In this document: piece after piece, positions 25,312-36,200 of the stretch
Numbering within the stretch: the stretch's first letter is position 1
Layout of the letters: every line of letters begins with the position of its first letter
NCBI RefSeq assembly: GCF_900188255.1
Contig: NZ_FZNS01000001.1
Coordinates: forward strand, 62,001 to 126,000
Source of the DNA: Hymenobacter mucosus
GTDB lineage: Bacteria > Bacteroidota > Bacteroidia > Cytophagales > Hymenobacteraceae
DNA: 64,000 nucleotides
Direction of reading: 5' to 3'
Notes under the pieces: model-generated
What the model saw: the letters and a program-made list of their open reading frames with translations, nothing else
Database searches by the model: none
What the model was told of the DNA's origin: nothing
Position numbers and translations under genes: made by a program

Positions 25312-26742
25312 TTAGTGCTTCACCGCCAGCAGCATCCGGCGTAAATCGGCGGCGGTGTAGACTTGGCCGTGGGCAATTACTGTGTTGATCTGGCGAAGGC
25401 TGCGGATGTTGGCCAGTGGGTTCTGGTCCAGCAAAACCAAATCCGCGTCGTTGCCCGCCCGGACGGTACCCGCATGCTGGTCCGCTTTGAGGAAGCGGGC
25501 ACCGTTGATGGTAGCAGCTTGCAGGGCCTGCACTGGCGAGAGGCCCGCCTGTACCAGGAGTTCCAACTCGCCCAGCAGGGAGGTGCCGGGGTACACGTAG
25601 GAGTTGGATGCCCCACTGTCGGACCCCGCCAGCAACACGACGCCAGCTTGCTGCATGGCCGGTACCAGAGCGGTAAACTTCGCCCCGAGTTGCTTATTGA
25701 AGGCGCGGGTAGCGGCCGACTGCGCCCGGGCTCCGGCCAGGCGGCGGGCGTAGGTAGCCTGGATTTTAGGGTCGATGTACGCCAGCAGCGTGTCGCGGGA
25801 GTGGTCGGTTTCTGGCAGCTCCGCCAGTAGCTTCTGAATGTAGAGGGTGGGCACCACGGCCGTTTTGTTTTTCACCAGGGTGCGGTAGATGCGCGCCGCC
25901 GCGGCCGGGTCGTAGGTGCGGTACACGGTGGGCAGTACCGCAAACAGGCCGAGGGGCTTCGCCGTGCGTAGGCTGTTTTGTACGGCCTGCGTGATGCTGT
26001 CTTCCTTAGCTGAGCAGGCCTTGAATACGTAGTACAAGTGCTCGGTAGCATCCAGGCCGCGGTCAGAGGCTTCGCCTAGCGTGGCCGAGTAGGGCATGTG
26101 CCCGGTGGTCGTGAGCCCGCGTTTTTCGGCCGCCGAAATGGTGTTCAGAAAAGCCTCGCGGGAAATGGTGCTCTCGTAGATCTTTACATAGTCTACCCGC
26201 AGGCGCTGCAAAGAATCCAGCGCCTGCTCTATCTGAGCCGGTGTTTCTACTTCCAGTGAGCCAGCCCAGAAGGCTTTCGGCCCGTCGATTTTGGGACCTG
26301 AGGTGTAAATGGTAGGGCCTGCCAGCCGCCCGGCCCTGATTTGTTCGCGCCAGGCGAAGAGGGCTGGGGTCAGGTCGCCGCCCGCGTCGCGTACCGTGGT
26401 GATGCCATGGGCTAAGTAAAGCGGCAGCAAGTTGCGGTTGGCCGTAGTCAGCGAATCGCCGCCCCGAAAATGCACGTGCATGTCCCAAAGCCCGGGAATC
26501 AGGTACTTACCCTGGGCATCAATAGTGCGCGTAGCGGCCAACGTCCGGCTCGTATTTTCCAGCCGCCGAATTTGTCCCGCCGTAATTGCCAGCGTTTGGT
26601 TGGGGCGCACCTGTCCGGTTTCCACGTCTACCACGTTGGCATACGTGATAACCAAGTCGTAGGGAGTTTGCGTCTGGTGGCTGGCGCAGCCCAGGGCTAG
26701 CAGGGGGCAGAAGCCGGTAAGTAGGCGGGAGAGAAGCTTCAT
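25312..26742 (-). CDS. Amidohydrolase-family lipoprotein
   Basis: 476 residues. Lipobox LLALGC with Cys19 predicts an exported lipoprotein. The metal site DMHVHF and the barrel region GSDSGASNSY, with IDAQGKYLIPGLWDMHVHF-type opening, are standard for the amidohydrolase superfamily (imidazolonepropionase-like group). The C-terminal GTVRAGNDADLVLLDQNPL region closes the small beta domain. Such periplasmic enzymes hydrolyse amide or cyclic imide bonds; no specific substrate can be named. It is placed directly upstream of the deformylase-like gene and downstream of the NRAMP-like gene, all on the minus strand. Confidence 0.85.
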   Translation of the reverse strand: MKLLSRLLTGFCPLLALGCASHQTQTPYDLVITYANVVDVETGQVRPNQTLAITAGQIRRLENTSRTLAATRTIDAQGKYLIPGLWDMHVHFRGGDSLTTANRNLLPLYLAHGITTVRDAGGDLTPALFAWREQIRAGRLAGPTIYTSGPKIDGPKAFWAGSLEVETPAQIEQALDSLQRLRVDYVKIYESTISREAFLNTISAAEKRGLTTTGHMPYSATLGEASDRGLDATEHLYYVFKACSAKEDSITQAVQNSLRTAKPLGLFAVLPTVYRTYDPAAAARIYRTLVKNKTAVVPTLYIQKLLAELPETDHSRDTLLAYIDPKIQATYARRLAGARAQSAATRAFNKQLGAKFTALVPAMQQAGVVLLAGSDSGASNSYVYPGTSLLGELELLVQAGLSPVQALQAATINGARFLKADQHAGTVRAGNDADLVLLDQNPLANIRSLRQINTVIAHGQVYTAADLRRMLLAVKH

Positions 26743-26814
26743 GCTACTTCGTAATGGTAAGGAAAAGAGGCTCGAAACGGTTGGGGCAGGTTGGTTTCTA
26801 CTCTTCAGCCGCTC

Positions 26815-28004
26815 TTATCGAAACAGCGTGGCCAGTTGCTCCACTAGTACGCTGCCGCTCATATAGGTCATAATCAGGACTACTAGCACCCCGAAGGCAG
26901 CCAGCGTGAACGGGTGCCGGTAGGTGCCTACCACGCTGGGACGGTAAGCGGCTATGAGTAGGGTGCCGAGGGTGATAGGCAGGATGAACCCGTTCAGCGC
27001 CCCGGCCCATACCAGCAGACTCACTGGCTTGCCGATGGTGATGAATACGAGGGTAGATAGGATAATGAAGCCAATAATCCAGCCGTTTTCGTGAGCGGCT
27101 ACCTTGGGCAGCATCGACTTAAGGAAGGAAATGGACGTGTAGGCCGAGCCAATGATGGACGTAATGGCCGCCGCAAACATCACCACCCCAAACAGCTTGT
27201 AGCCCACCTGGCCGGCCGCTAGCTCAAATACCGAGGCCGTGGGGTTGCCAGCGTCGATAGCGGCGCCTTGGCTTACTACCCCCAGCGTGGCCAGAAAGAG
27301 AAGCACCCGAATCAGGGAAGCCACCGACACGCCCATAATGGCGCTTTGCGTAACCTGGGGCAGGGCCGCGGAGCCTTTCACGCCGGCGTCGAGTAGGCGG
27401 TGGCCGCCGGAAAACGTGATGTAGCCGCCCACCGTGCCGCCCACGAGCGTGATAATGGCCGTGAAGTCGACGGTGGTGGGGGCAATAGTGCGCAGGGCTG
27501 CTTCTGCCGCCGGCGGACTGGTAATAACGGCCACGTAAATAATGGCACCAATCATTACTAGGCCCATCAGCTGGGCAAAACGGTCCATGAGGGTTCCGGC
27601 CTCGCGTACCAGAAAGATGGCAATGGCCATTACCGCGGCCAGCCCAGCGCAGACCGTTACAGGCAGCCCCGTGAGTACCTCCAACCCCAGGCCAGCCCCG
27701 CCGACGTTACCAACGTTGAAGGCCAAGCCCCCCAGCACAATAAGGGTGGAGATGAAACCGCCCAGGCCTGGCAACACGCGGTTGGCAATGTCTGGGGCCC
27801 GCATTTCAGATACGGCAATAACCCGCCAGATATTCAGCTGCACCCCGATATCCATTAGAATAGAGGTGAGAATGACGAAGCCGAAGCTAGCCCCAAAGAC
27901 TGGGTAAAAACGGTGGTTTGGGTTAGGAAACCAGGTCCCACGGCCGAGGTAGCCATCAGGAAGGCGGCGCCGAGTAGTACGCCCCAATTGCGCCCGGGCC
28001 TCAC
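26815..28004 (-). pseudogene. NRAMP-like divalent metal transporter (YcsG type), frameshifted
   Basis: The C-terminal frame runs from about 27895 to 26815 with FGASFGFVILTSI, IVLGGLAFNVGNVGGAGLGL and many membrane spans, as in NRAMP-like YcsG proteins found with 5-oxoprolinase genes. The N-terminus sits in another frame: GTG at 28004 (overlapping the pxpA TGA) gives [20 protein letters not shown] then AVGPGFLTQTTVFTQSLG, after which the reading frame is lost at a run of four G (27891-27894 on the minus strand). One extra G would restore the normal FTQSLGASFGF sequence. It could be a real pseudogene, an assembly error or a frameshifting site. The contiguous ORF to 28074 has a spurious N-terminus. 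Confidence 0.85.
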
Positions 28005-28780
28005 GCCGAAACAGGCTGATGGACCCGCACCATAATGCCTTCCTGCTGCAGGGTGGCCCTAATTTGCTGAGCAAACTCCAGGCCGTGCGCGCCGTCGCCG
28101 TGAATGCACACGGTTTCGGCTTGAATGGTTACGTCCTCGCCGGATTGGGCGCGTACCCGTCCTTCCCGTACCATGCGCACCACTTGGGCAATGGCCGCGG
28201 CGGGGTCGGTAAGGAGGGCATTGGGGTGGCGTCGGGGCGTGAGGGTGCCGTCGGCTTGGTACGTGCGGTCGGCAAAAACCTCCTGGGCGGTAGCGAGGCC
28301 CAGCTTCTGACCCGCACCAATGAGGGCGCTGCCGGCCAGTCCATAAAGGGCGGCCGTGGGCTGCACCCGGTACACGGCTTCGGCCAGGGCTTCCGCCAGC
28401 GCCGGGTTTACCGCCGCCATATTGTAGAGGGCGCCGTGGGGCTTTACATGATGTACGGTGCCACCTTCGGCGTGCGCAAAAGCGGCCAGCGCCCCCAGTT
28501 GGTATACCGTTATGTCGTACGCCTCTTCCGGAGAAATAGCCATGTCGCGGCGGCCGAAACCTACCAAATCGGGCAGGCCGGGGTGAGCCCCAATGGCTAC
28601 GCCGTGGCGCAGGGCCAGGCGCACGGTGCGCTTCATCACAGCGGGGTCGCCGGCGTGGTAGCCACAGGCAATGTTGGCGGAGGTGACGAAGGGCAGAATA
28701 GCTTCGTCGTGGCCCAGGGAGTAGGCGCCGAAGCTTTCTCCCATGTCACAGTTCAGGTCAACGGCGTAGAGTTGGTTCAT
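28001..28780 (-). CDS. pxpA: 5-oxoprolinase subunit A (LamB/YcsF)
   Basis: 259 residues. It opens with [14 protein letters not shown] and continues with [13 protein letters not shown] and [15 protein letters not shown], the diagnostic LamB/YcsF motifs. PxpA works with PxpB and PxpC to open 5-oxoproline (pyroglutamate) to glutamate with ATP, a damage-repair reaction in the cytoplasm. Its ATG overlaps the pxpC stop (ATGA), and its own TGA overlaps the GTG of the transporter gene, so translation of the operon is coupled. Confidence 0.95.
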   Translation of the reverse strand: MNQLYAVDLNCDMGESFGAYSLGHDEAILPFVTSANIACGYHAGDPAVMKRTVRLALRHGVAIGAHPGLPDLVGFGRRDMAISPEEAYDITVYQLGALAAFAHAEGGTVHHVKPHGALYNMAAVNPALAEALAEAVYRVQPTAALYGLAGSALIGAGQKLGLATAQEVFADRTYQADGTLTPRRHPNALLTDPAAAIAQVVRMVREGRVRAQSGEDVTIQAETVCIHGDGAHGLEFAQQIRATLQQEGIMVRVHQPVSA

Positions 28781-29784
28781 CGAGAGGAAAGCAGGGCGAG
28801 GCCCCGTTGGAGGTGCAGAAGAGTTTTTTCTTGGTGCAGATACCAGTAGTGAGCCTCGGCAAGGCTGACTTCCTGAAAGTGTAGGTGCCCGCCCGGCGGC
28901 ACCTGGGCCAGCTTGCCAAAATCGGCGGTGATAACCTGCGCCAAGCGGGGGTAGCCCCCGGTGGTTTGGTGGTCGGCCAGCAGCACAATGGGGCTGCCCG
29001 CCGCCGGCACCTGCACCGTGCCGAAGGTAACGGCCGAGGAGAGAATTTCCAGGTCGGTATGGCGCCGTAGTGGTGGCCCCGCCAGCCGGTAGCCCATCCG
29101 GTCGGATTGGGGCGTGACAGTGAATTCCGCGCGCCAGAAGGCGGCCTGACTCTCCGGGGTGAACTGCCCATATTCAGGGCCCCACACCGCCCGCACGGTA
29201 GGCGAGGCAGTAGGCGCCGGGGTCAGCTGAGGGTCTGGAAACCAAGAAGCGGCGGCCCAAGCGCGGCCCAACTGCCTACTAAGCAGCTGCTGGTGCACGC
29301 GCCGCCCCGCGGGCGTGGGCCCGGTGGCTGGCACCCGGTCCCCGGCCCGCAGGGCGCGGCCCTCCAGGCCTCCTATACCGGCCCGTAAATACGTGGCTTG
29401 GCTGCCCAGCACCATTGGCACGGCCAGGCCGCCCGATACGGCTAGGTAGGCCCGGCACCCCGCCCGCGGCGGACCAAAAGCCAGCTCGCAGCCCCGGGTG
29501 ACGGCAACGGCGCGGTGCAAGGGCAGGGGCTCCCCGTTGAGCGTAGCTGATAAGTCGGCTCCCGTTACGGCTAGTAGGTGGTCGGACTCAAACCGGATTT
29601 TGGGGCCGAGGAGCGTAATTTCAAGCCCGGCGGCGCTTGTAGGGTTGCCCACCAGGAGGTTGCCCACGCGCAGAGCCAGCGCATCCAGGGGGCCGCTGAC
29701 AACAACGCCGGCCTGCTGGTAGCCCCGGCGGCCACCATCCTGAATGGTGGTGAGCAGGCCCGGATGCAGGATGCTACAACTCAT
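28777..29784 (-). CDS. pxpC: 5-oxoprolinase subunit C (KipA/biotin-dependent carboxylase-like)
   Basis: 335 residues. N-terminal [17 protein letters not shown] and the later [20 protein letters not shown] and RMGYRLAGP region match KipA/PxpC proteins. It forms the ATP-dependent 5-oxoprolinase with PxpA and PxpB. Its start overlaps the pxpB end by 11 bases and its end overlaps pxpA by 4. The family's old name, carboxyltransferase, is a misnomer from its relation to urea amidolyase. Confidence 0.93.
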   Translation of the reverse strand: MSCSILHPGLLTTIQDGGRRGYQQAGVVVSGPLDALALRVGNLLVGNPTSAAGLEITLLGPKIRFESDHLLAVTGADLSATLNGEPLPLHRAVAVTRGCELAFGPPRAGCRAYLAVSGGLAVPMVLGSQATYLRAGIGGLEGRALRAGDRVPATGPTPAGRRVHQQLLSRQLGRAWAAASWFPDPQLTPAPTASPTVRAVWGPEYGQFTPESQAAFWRAEFTVTPQSDRMGYRLAGPPLRRHTDLEILSSAVTFGTVQVPAAGSPIVLLADHQTTGGYPRLAQVITADFGKLAQVPPGGHLHFQEVSLAEAHYWYLHQEKTLLHLQRGLALLSSR

Positions 29785-30514
29785 GCTGCTGGCACTGAAA
29801 TTCTTCCTCCGAAATAGCTACAAACCGCAGACGCTGGCCGGCGCGCAGGAGGCTGGGGGGTGTCGCTTCGGGCGTAAACAGCCGCCTTGGGGTGCGCCCA
29901 ATCAGTTGCCAGCCGCCCGGCGTTGGGAGGGAGTATACGCCAGTCTGCCGGCCCGCAATACCCACGGAACCAGCCGGTACCAAGGGCCGTGGCTCGGTTT
30001 TGCGGGGCGTTGCCAGGTGCTCGGGCATGCCGCCCAGGTAGGGAAAGCCGGGGGCAAAGCCAATCATATACACTACGTATTCCGGGGTCGTATGCAAGGC
30101 AATTACCTCGCTGGGCGTCAGGCCGGTATGCTGGGCCACCGTCCCCAAATCGGGACCGAACGAACCGCCGTAGCACACCGGAATTTCTACTAGCTCCGTA
30201 ACTGCTTCGGGCGCCGCCGCCTGTACTTGCCCGAGCAGGTGTTGCACTGCCGCCACCGCGCTTTGGTAGGGGTCGTGGCGGCCGGCCTGGCTGATTACCC
30301 ACGGGTCGTAATACACGGTGAGGGTAGTGAAAGCCGGCACGTATTCTACTAACCCCGGAAAGGGGTGTTGGTCAAAGAGGCGCGCTACGGCCTGAATGTG
30401 GCGGTGCGTCGCCTCGCTGATAACGTCGTCGAATTGCAGTACGAGGGCCGCATCGCCCAGGGGGTAAAGCTGGACCGGGGGAGTAGCGGGGTTTGACTGC
30501 GGAAGATGATCCAT
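29774..30514 (-). CDS. pxpB: 5-oxoprolinase subunit B (KipI-like)
   Basis: 246 residues from ATG 30514; the longer upstream extension reads into the promoter region of the divergent M1 gene and is not protein-like. LYPLGDAALVLQF at the N-terminus and IGFAPGFPYLGGMPEHLATP near the middle are conserved PxpB/KipI motifs, followed by AGSVGIAGRQTGVYSLPTPG. It is the first gene of the pxpB-pxpC-pxpA-transporter operon. In Bacillus relatives KipI also inhibits a sporulation kinase, which is not relevant here. Confidence 0.93.
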   Translation of the reverse strand: MDHLPQSNPATPPVQLYPLGDAALVLQFDDVISEATHRHIQAVARLFDQHPFPGLVEYVPAFTTLTVYYDPWVISQAGRHDPYQSAVAAVQHLLGQVQAAAPEAVTELVEIPVCYGGSFGPDLGTVAQHTGLTPSEVIALHTTPEYVVYMIGFAPGFPYLGGMPEHLATPRKTEPRPLVPAGSVGIAGRQTGVYSLPTPGGWQLIGRTPRRLFTPEATPPSLLRAGQRLRFVAISEEEFQCQQHEL

Positions 30515-30565
30515 CGGTGGGTTTGCTTTACCTTGGGTGTTCGACCTGATGGAATATCCTTTTGA

Positions 30566-33187
30566 ATGAAGCTTCAATATAGTAACGGTGCGCGCACCAG
30601 CGCACTTCTTCTGTCCGTGGGCCTGTGGTCCTGCTCTCACCAAATGGTTCCAACGGCTACGACCCCGCCCGCCACGCCGATGCCCGTGGTGCCCGGCGTC
30701 AGCCAGGAGCTGGCCCAGGACCGCGCCCGCCGCATCTCGCGCCTGGCCTACGATCTGCACTTAACTATTCCGGCTCGGAAAGCCGAACCCATTGCCGCCA
30801 CCGAAACGGTGCGCTTTCACCTCACGGCGGCCGACCAGCCGGTTCAACTCGACTTCAAGGAGCAAACGGCCAACCTGAAAAGCGTAACCGTGAACGGCCA
30901 GGCAGTTGCCATCGACCATCACGATGAGCACGTGGTACTACCCGCTGCTAGTTTGAAAACTGGCTCGAACGAGGTGCAAATTGCGTTTACGGCGGGCAAC
31001 CAGAGCCTCAACCGCAACGAGGATTTTCTGTACACGCTACTCGTACCTGACCGTGCCCGCACTGTGTTTCCGGTCTTCGACCAGCCCAATCTTAAAGCCT
31101 CGTTTCGGCTTACCTTAAGCGTGCCGTCGGGCTGGGAGGCATTGGCTAATGCTCCTATAGACTCGACGGATGTAACACTAGATGGTCTATTGCCAGGATC
31201 TACTACTTACTATTTCGCGCCCTCTGATACCATCAGCACCTATCTGTTCTCGTTTGCAGCGGGCAAGTTTACGCGGCTCTCGCGCACGCTAGCCGGCCGG
31301 GAAATGCAGTTTCTGCATCGGGAAACGGATAAGGATAAGCTGCGCCTGAGCCTGGACCCCATCTTCCAGATTCACGCCGATGCGCTGAAGTTCCTGGAGG
31401 ACTACACCGGCATTCCGTACCCGTTCAGCAAGTTCGATTTCGTGGCCCTGCCCGATTTCCAGTACGGCGGCATGGAGCACGTGGGTGCTATTGACTATAA
31501 GGCCAGTACCTTGTTTCTGGACGAAGGCGCCACCCAGGACCAGAAGATTAGCCGCTCCAACCTCATTGCCCACGAAACCGCCCACATGTGGTTCGGCGAT
31601 TTGGTGACCATGCAGTGGTTTAACGACGTGTGGATGAAGGAGGTGTTTGCCAACTTCATGGCCGACAAAATCACCCAGGTAGCTGTAGCCAATTCCAACT
31701 ACGACCTCAAGTTTGTCATTGACCACTACCCGGCGGCCTACGGCGTAGACCGTACTACCGGCGCCAACCCCATTCGGCAGGAGCTTGATAACCTGAAAGA
31801 TGCCGGCTCGCTCTACGGCAACATCATCTACCACAAAGCGCCCATTATGATGCGCCAGCTGGAGCGCCTGATGGGAGAGGAGCCCTTCCGCCAGGGCTTG
31901 CAGGAGTACCTCAAGAAGTACCGCTTCGGCAATGCCACCTGGCCCGACCTCATCCAGATTCTGGACGCTCGCACCCCCGCCGACTTGCAGGCCTGGAACC
32001 AGGTATGGGTAAACCAGCCCGGCCGCCCCATCTTCGACTACAGTCTGAAAACCAGCAACGGCAAGATTACCAGCCTGCAACTCACCCAGCAAGCCGAGGA
32101 CAAGTCAGAGCGGCTGTGGCCCCAGCTGTTTGAGGTATTGCTCGTGTACCCCAATGGCGGAGTGAAAGAGCTGACGGTAAACATGAACCAGCGTGAGGTG
32201 CGCGTGCCGACGGCGCAAGGCGAGGCCACTCCCGCATTCGTGTTGTTTAACTCTACCGGCCTGGGCTACGGCGTATTTCCCCTTGACAAGCAGCTAACCG
32301 CGGGCCTGACTACCCTGCAAAACCCGGTGGCCCGGGCGGCGGCCTACGTGAACTTATACGAGAACATGCTCAACGGCCGCACCATTGCCCCGCGCCAACT
32401 GCTGGAGATATACCGGCAGGCACTACCCAAGGAGCAGGAAGAGCTGAACATCAAGTTGCTGACCGGCCAGCTCACGGATATGTACTGGAAGCTGCTTAAG
32501 CCCACGGAGCGGGCAGCGCTGGCCCCGGCGTTGGAGAAGGAATTGTGGCGGGCCATGCAGCAAAACCCCGCGGCCAACTCCAGGAAGCTTTTGTTCAAAG
32601 CCTACCAGTCGGTGGCCCTAACCAAGGAGGCCCAAACGCGCCTTTACCAGGTCTGGGACAAGGAGCAGGCCCCCGCGGGCGTGAAGCTCACCGAGGACGA
32701 TTACACCGCCCTGGCGCTGGCCCTGGCCGTGCGCGACTACCCCGCCGCCACGCCTATTTTGCCCAAGCAGCTTGCCCGCATCCAAAACCCCGACCGCAAA
32801 AAGCGCATGGAGTTTCTGCTGCCCGCCCTCTCGCCCAACGTGCCAACCCGCGACGCCTTCTTTGCCTCCCTGGCCGACGAGAAGAACCGGGAAAAGGAAG
32901 CCTGGGTGACAACGGCCCTGGCTTACCTGCACCACCCGCTCCGGGCCGCCACCTCCGAGAAATACCTGCCCCAAAGCCTGGCCCTACTCGAAGAAATTCA
33001 GCAAACCGGCGACATCTTTTTTCCCTATTCCTGGCTTCAAGCTACCCTGGGCTCTTACCAAACGGCCACCGCCGCCCGCACCGTGCGGGAGTTTCTGGCC
33101 GCGCACCCCACCTACAACCCCAAGCTGCGCGCTAAGCTGCTGCAGGCTGCCGATGACGTGTTTCGGGCCGAGAAGCTGGTGCTGTGA
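30566..33187 (+). CDS. M1-family aminopeptidase, probable lipoprotein
   Basis: 873 residues. A signal segment ending LWSC (Cys23) suggests lipid attachment. The N-terminal beta domain leads to GGMEHVG (exopeptidase loop) and HETAHMWFGDL with zinc ligands His336, His340 and Glu359 (HExxH-18-E) and catalytic Glu337; a C-terminal helical domain completes the M1 layout. It should trim amino acids from peptide N-termini in the periplasm or at the surface. It is divergent from the 5-oxoprolinase operon across 51 bases, so the two promoters are packed closely. Peptide breakdown could feed pyroglutamate to that operon; this is inference. Confidence 0.92.
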   Translation: MKLQYSNGARTSALLLSVGLWSCSHQMVPTATTPPATPMPVVPGVSQELAQDRARRISRLAYDLHLTIPARKAEPIAATETVRFHLTAADQPVQLDFKEQTANLKSVTVNGQAVAIDHHDEHVVLPAASLKTGSNEVQIAFTAGNQSLNRNEDFLYTLLVPDRARTVFPVFDQPNLKASFRLTLSVPSGWEALANAPIDSTDVTLDGLLPGSTTYYFAPSDTISTYLFSFAAGKFTRLSRTLAGREMQFLHRETDKDKLRLSLDPIFQIHADALKFLEDYTGIPYPFSKFDFVALPDFQYGGMEHVGAIDYKASTLFLDEGATQDQKISRSNLIAHETAHMWFGDLVTMQWFNDVWMKEVFANFMADKITQVAVANSNYDLKFVIDHYPAAYGVDRTTGANPIRQELDNLKDAGSLYGNIIYHKAPIMMRQLERLMGEEPFRQGLQEYLKKYRFGNATWPDLIQILDARTPADLQAWNQVWVNQPGRPIFDYSLKTSNGKITSLQLTQQAEDKSERLWPQLFEVLLVYPNGGVKELTVNMNQREVRVPTAQGEATPAFVLFNSTGLGYGVFPLDKQLTAGLTTLQNPVARAAAYVNLYENMLNGRTIAPRQLLEIYRQALPKEQEELNIKLLTGQLTDMYWKLLKPTERAALAPALEKELWRAMQQNPAANSRKLLFKAYQSVALTKEAQTRLYQVWDKEQAPAGVKLTEDDYTALALALAVRDYPAATPILPKQLARIQNPDRKKRMEFLLPALSPNVPTRDAFFASLADEKNREKEAWVTTALAYLHHPLRAATSEKYLPQSLALLEEIQQTGDIFFPYSWLQATLGSYQTATAARTVREFLAAHPTYNPKLRAKLLQAADDVFRAEKLVL

Positions 33188-33267
33188 AGTGCCTAGCTTA
33201 ACAGAAGCCTTTGCTAGGGTAGTTGTAACTTCGAGTCAGTAGAGACGCCGTAATCCACCCCACCGCC

Positions 33268-36200
33268 GTGCTAGATTCTTCCGAAAACTTTCGGGCAGCT
33301 TTCGAGGCTGTTCCAGGCAGTTGCCTTCTGCTACAGCCCGATGCCCCCGCGTACACAGTGGTGGCCATTACAGACGAACTGCTGGGGGTGCTGGGGCTGG
33401 AACGGCAGCACGTAGTAGGGAAGAGCATATTCACGGTTTTCCCCGAAAACCCGGCCTTGCCCCAGGCCACGGGCGCCGCCGAACTGCGCACTTCCCTGGA
33501 GTATGCCCGCCAGGAGAAAGCCCATCATCACATGCCCGTAGTGCGCTACGATATAGCCGCTGCCGCGGGCGTGTTTGAGGAACGGTACTGGTCGGCTAAC
33601 AGCAAGCCGGTGGTAAGCCCGGCGGGCGAAGTTCTCTACATCATCCATGCTACGGCCGAAGTGACGGCCCAACTGCTGGCGGAAAAGAAAGCGCAGGCTT
33701 TGCGGCAAGTAGAGAAGACCTATAGCCTGTTCTTGCAGGCTCCCGTGGCGGTGTGCATTGTAACGGGGCCACAACACATTGTGGAGCTGGCTAACGACGA
33801 GATTCACCAGTTTCTGGGCACTACCCCAGCTATCATTGGGAAGCCCTTGTTTGAAGCGCTGCCGGCCGCGAAAGCACAGGGCTTTCCTAAGCTGCTGGAC
33901 CAGATACGCACCACCGGGCAACCATTTTATGGTACGGAATACCCGGTTACGCTGACCCTTAATGGCCGGGAAGAGCTGCGCTACTACAACTTTGTTTACC
34001 AGCCCTACTACGAACAGCCCACCGACAAAGCCCCCGTGGGGGTGTTCAGCGTGGCGCACAACGTAACGGAGCAGGTGCTTTCCCGCCAACGGGCCGAAGA
34101 AAGTGAGCATCGGTACCGCACCTTGATTGAAGAAGCGCCCATTGCTACGGCCTTCTACACGGGGCCGGAAGTTCGGATTCAGTACGTGAATGCCATTATG
34201 CTCAGCTACTGGGGCAAAGACCGGACGGTTATCGGCAGCACGCTTCGGGAAGCCTTACCCGAACTGGCCGACCACTCCTTTCCCGCCTTGCTGGAACATG
34301 TGTACACCACCGGCGAGCCGTACGTGGGGGTGCGGGAGGCCACCACGTTGCTGGTCGATGGCAAATCCAAAATCTCCTACTTCAACTTCACCTACAAACC
34401 CTTGCGCAATGAGCACGGGGACGTGTACGGTATCCATCACACGGCCATTGACGTCACGGAGGAAGTGCTGGCTCAGCAGAAGATCGAGGAAAGTGAAGCC
34501 CGCTTCCGCAACTTGGTGGCGCAGGCTCCCGTGCCCATTGCCCTCACCATCGGCCCAAACATGGTGTTTGCAAACGTCAACGAACCGATGCAGCAGATGG
34601 TAGGGAGAAGGAGTGTGGCGTTCGTGGGTAAAACCATGCGTGAGATATTCCCCGAACTTGAAAACCAGGCTGCGGAACAGCTGGCGCGCCGGGCTCAAGA
34701 AAAAGGGGAGCCTTTTTACGGAACCGAGATGCCCGTAACCCTGCAAATTGGAAATGAAACGCGCCAGGGCTACTACGATTTATCGTACACTCCGCTGCGG
34801 GAGAAAGGCCAGATTACGGGCGTCATTCACGTAGCCGTTGAGGTAACCGAGCAGGTGCAAGCGCGGCGCAGACTGGAAGAAAGCCAGGAGGAGTTGAAGC
34901 GGTTCAAGTTTATGGCCGACCAAGCCCGTGACCCGTTTGTGCTCATGCGGGCCGATGGCACCTTCGCCTACCTCAACAAACAGGCGCTGGATTCCTGGGG
35001 CTACACGGCGGAAGAAGCCCGGCACCTGCACGTGCAAGACATAGACTCTTCGTACCCGTACCAGGCCTACGTGGAGGTATTTGGACGGGCTCAGAATGGC
35101 AGCTTCCCCCGTTTCAATAGCGTGCTTAAACGCAAAGATGGGCACACCTACCCCGTCAGCGTGAGTATGAGCGGACTAGTGCTGGGGGGCGAGCCGTACT
35201 TGTTTGCCATTCCGCGCGATAGTACGGAGCAGAAGAAGTTTACGGACACCTTGCAGGAAAGTGAGCAACGCTTCCGCATCATGGCCGACGCGGCGCCCAA
35301 CCTGGTGTGGGCAATGCACCCCGATTCTGCAATCCGCTATGTGAACACTACCTTCCTGGAGTTTTTGGGCACTACCCTCGGCGCATTTGTGGCTACCAAC
35401 TGGGAGACCTACGTGCATCCTGAGGATGCGGCAGCGGCCCAGCGCACAATCAGCAGCGCCATTGAGGAGCGCACGCGCTTCCGTATAGAGTACCGCATGC
35501 GCCGCCACGACGGGCAGTACCGGTGGCTGTTGTCGCAGGGGGCGCCCAGCTACTACCTCAGTGGGGAGTTGTACGGCTACGTAGGGTCCGCCATCGACAT
35601 TACCGAGCTTAAGGAAGCCAACCAGCAACTTCTACGCACCAACAACGACCTGGACAACTTTGTGTACACCGCTTCCCACGACTTGAAGGCGCCCATTGCC
35701 AACATTGAGGGGTTGCTGCACGCCTTGCAGCGCACCCCACCCACCGAAACGCTGGCCTCGGAGCAGGTGCTGCGCCTAACGGAGATGATGCAGGAATCGG
35801 TGGAGCGCTTCAAAAAGACCATTGCCACCCTTACCGACGTTGCCAAGCTGCAAAAGGAACACGACGGCGAGTCGGTGCTGATAGACCTGGTCACGGTGGT
35901 TGAGGACGTGCGCCTGGACCTGACGCCCATGATTGCGTCGGTGGGGGCGCAGGTGGAGATAGACGTGGCGGCGTGTCCTACTATTCGTTTTTCGGAGAAA
36001 AACCTGCGTTCCGTCGTCTACAATCTCTTCTCCAATGCCCTCAAGTATCACTCGCCCGAGCGGACGCCGCACGTGCGTATCCGTTGCGAAAGTACCCCCG
36101 AGCATCAAGTGCTAGTGATACAGGACAACGGATTGGGCATGGAAGCTGGCCGCCAGCAGCAGCTTTTTACCATGTTTAAGCGCTTTCATGACCACGTAGA

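Noticed and set aside
26815..28074. Single transporter ORF starting at 28074
   Set aside because: Its first 60 residues are not like any transporter, while the correct N-terminus exists in another frame from GTG 28004.
28019..28849. 276-residue plus-strand frame opposite pxpA
   Set aside because: Shadow of pxpA caused by high GC third positions; sequence is Gly/Val/Arg-rich without domain signs.
30515..30760. Longer N-terminus for PxpB
   Set aside because: The extension runs through the M1 gene start on the other strand and is unlike any PxpB.
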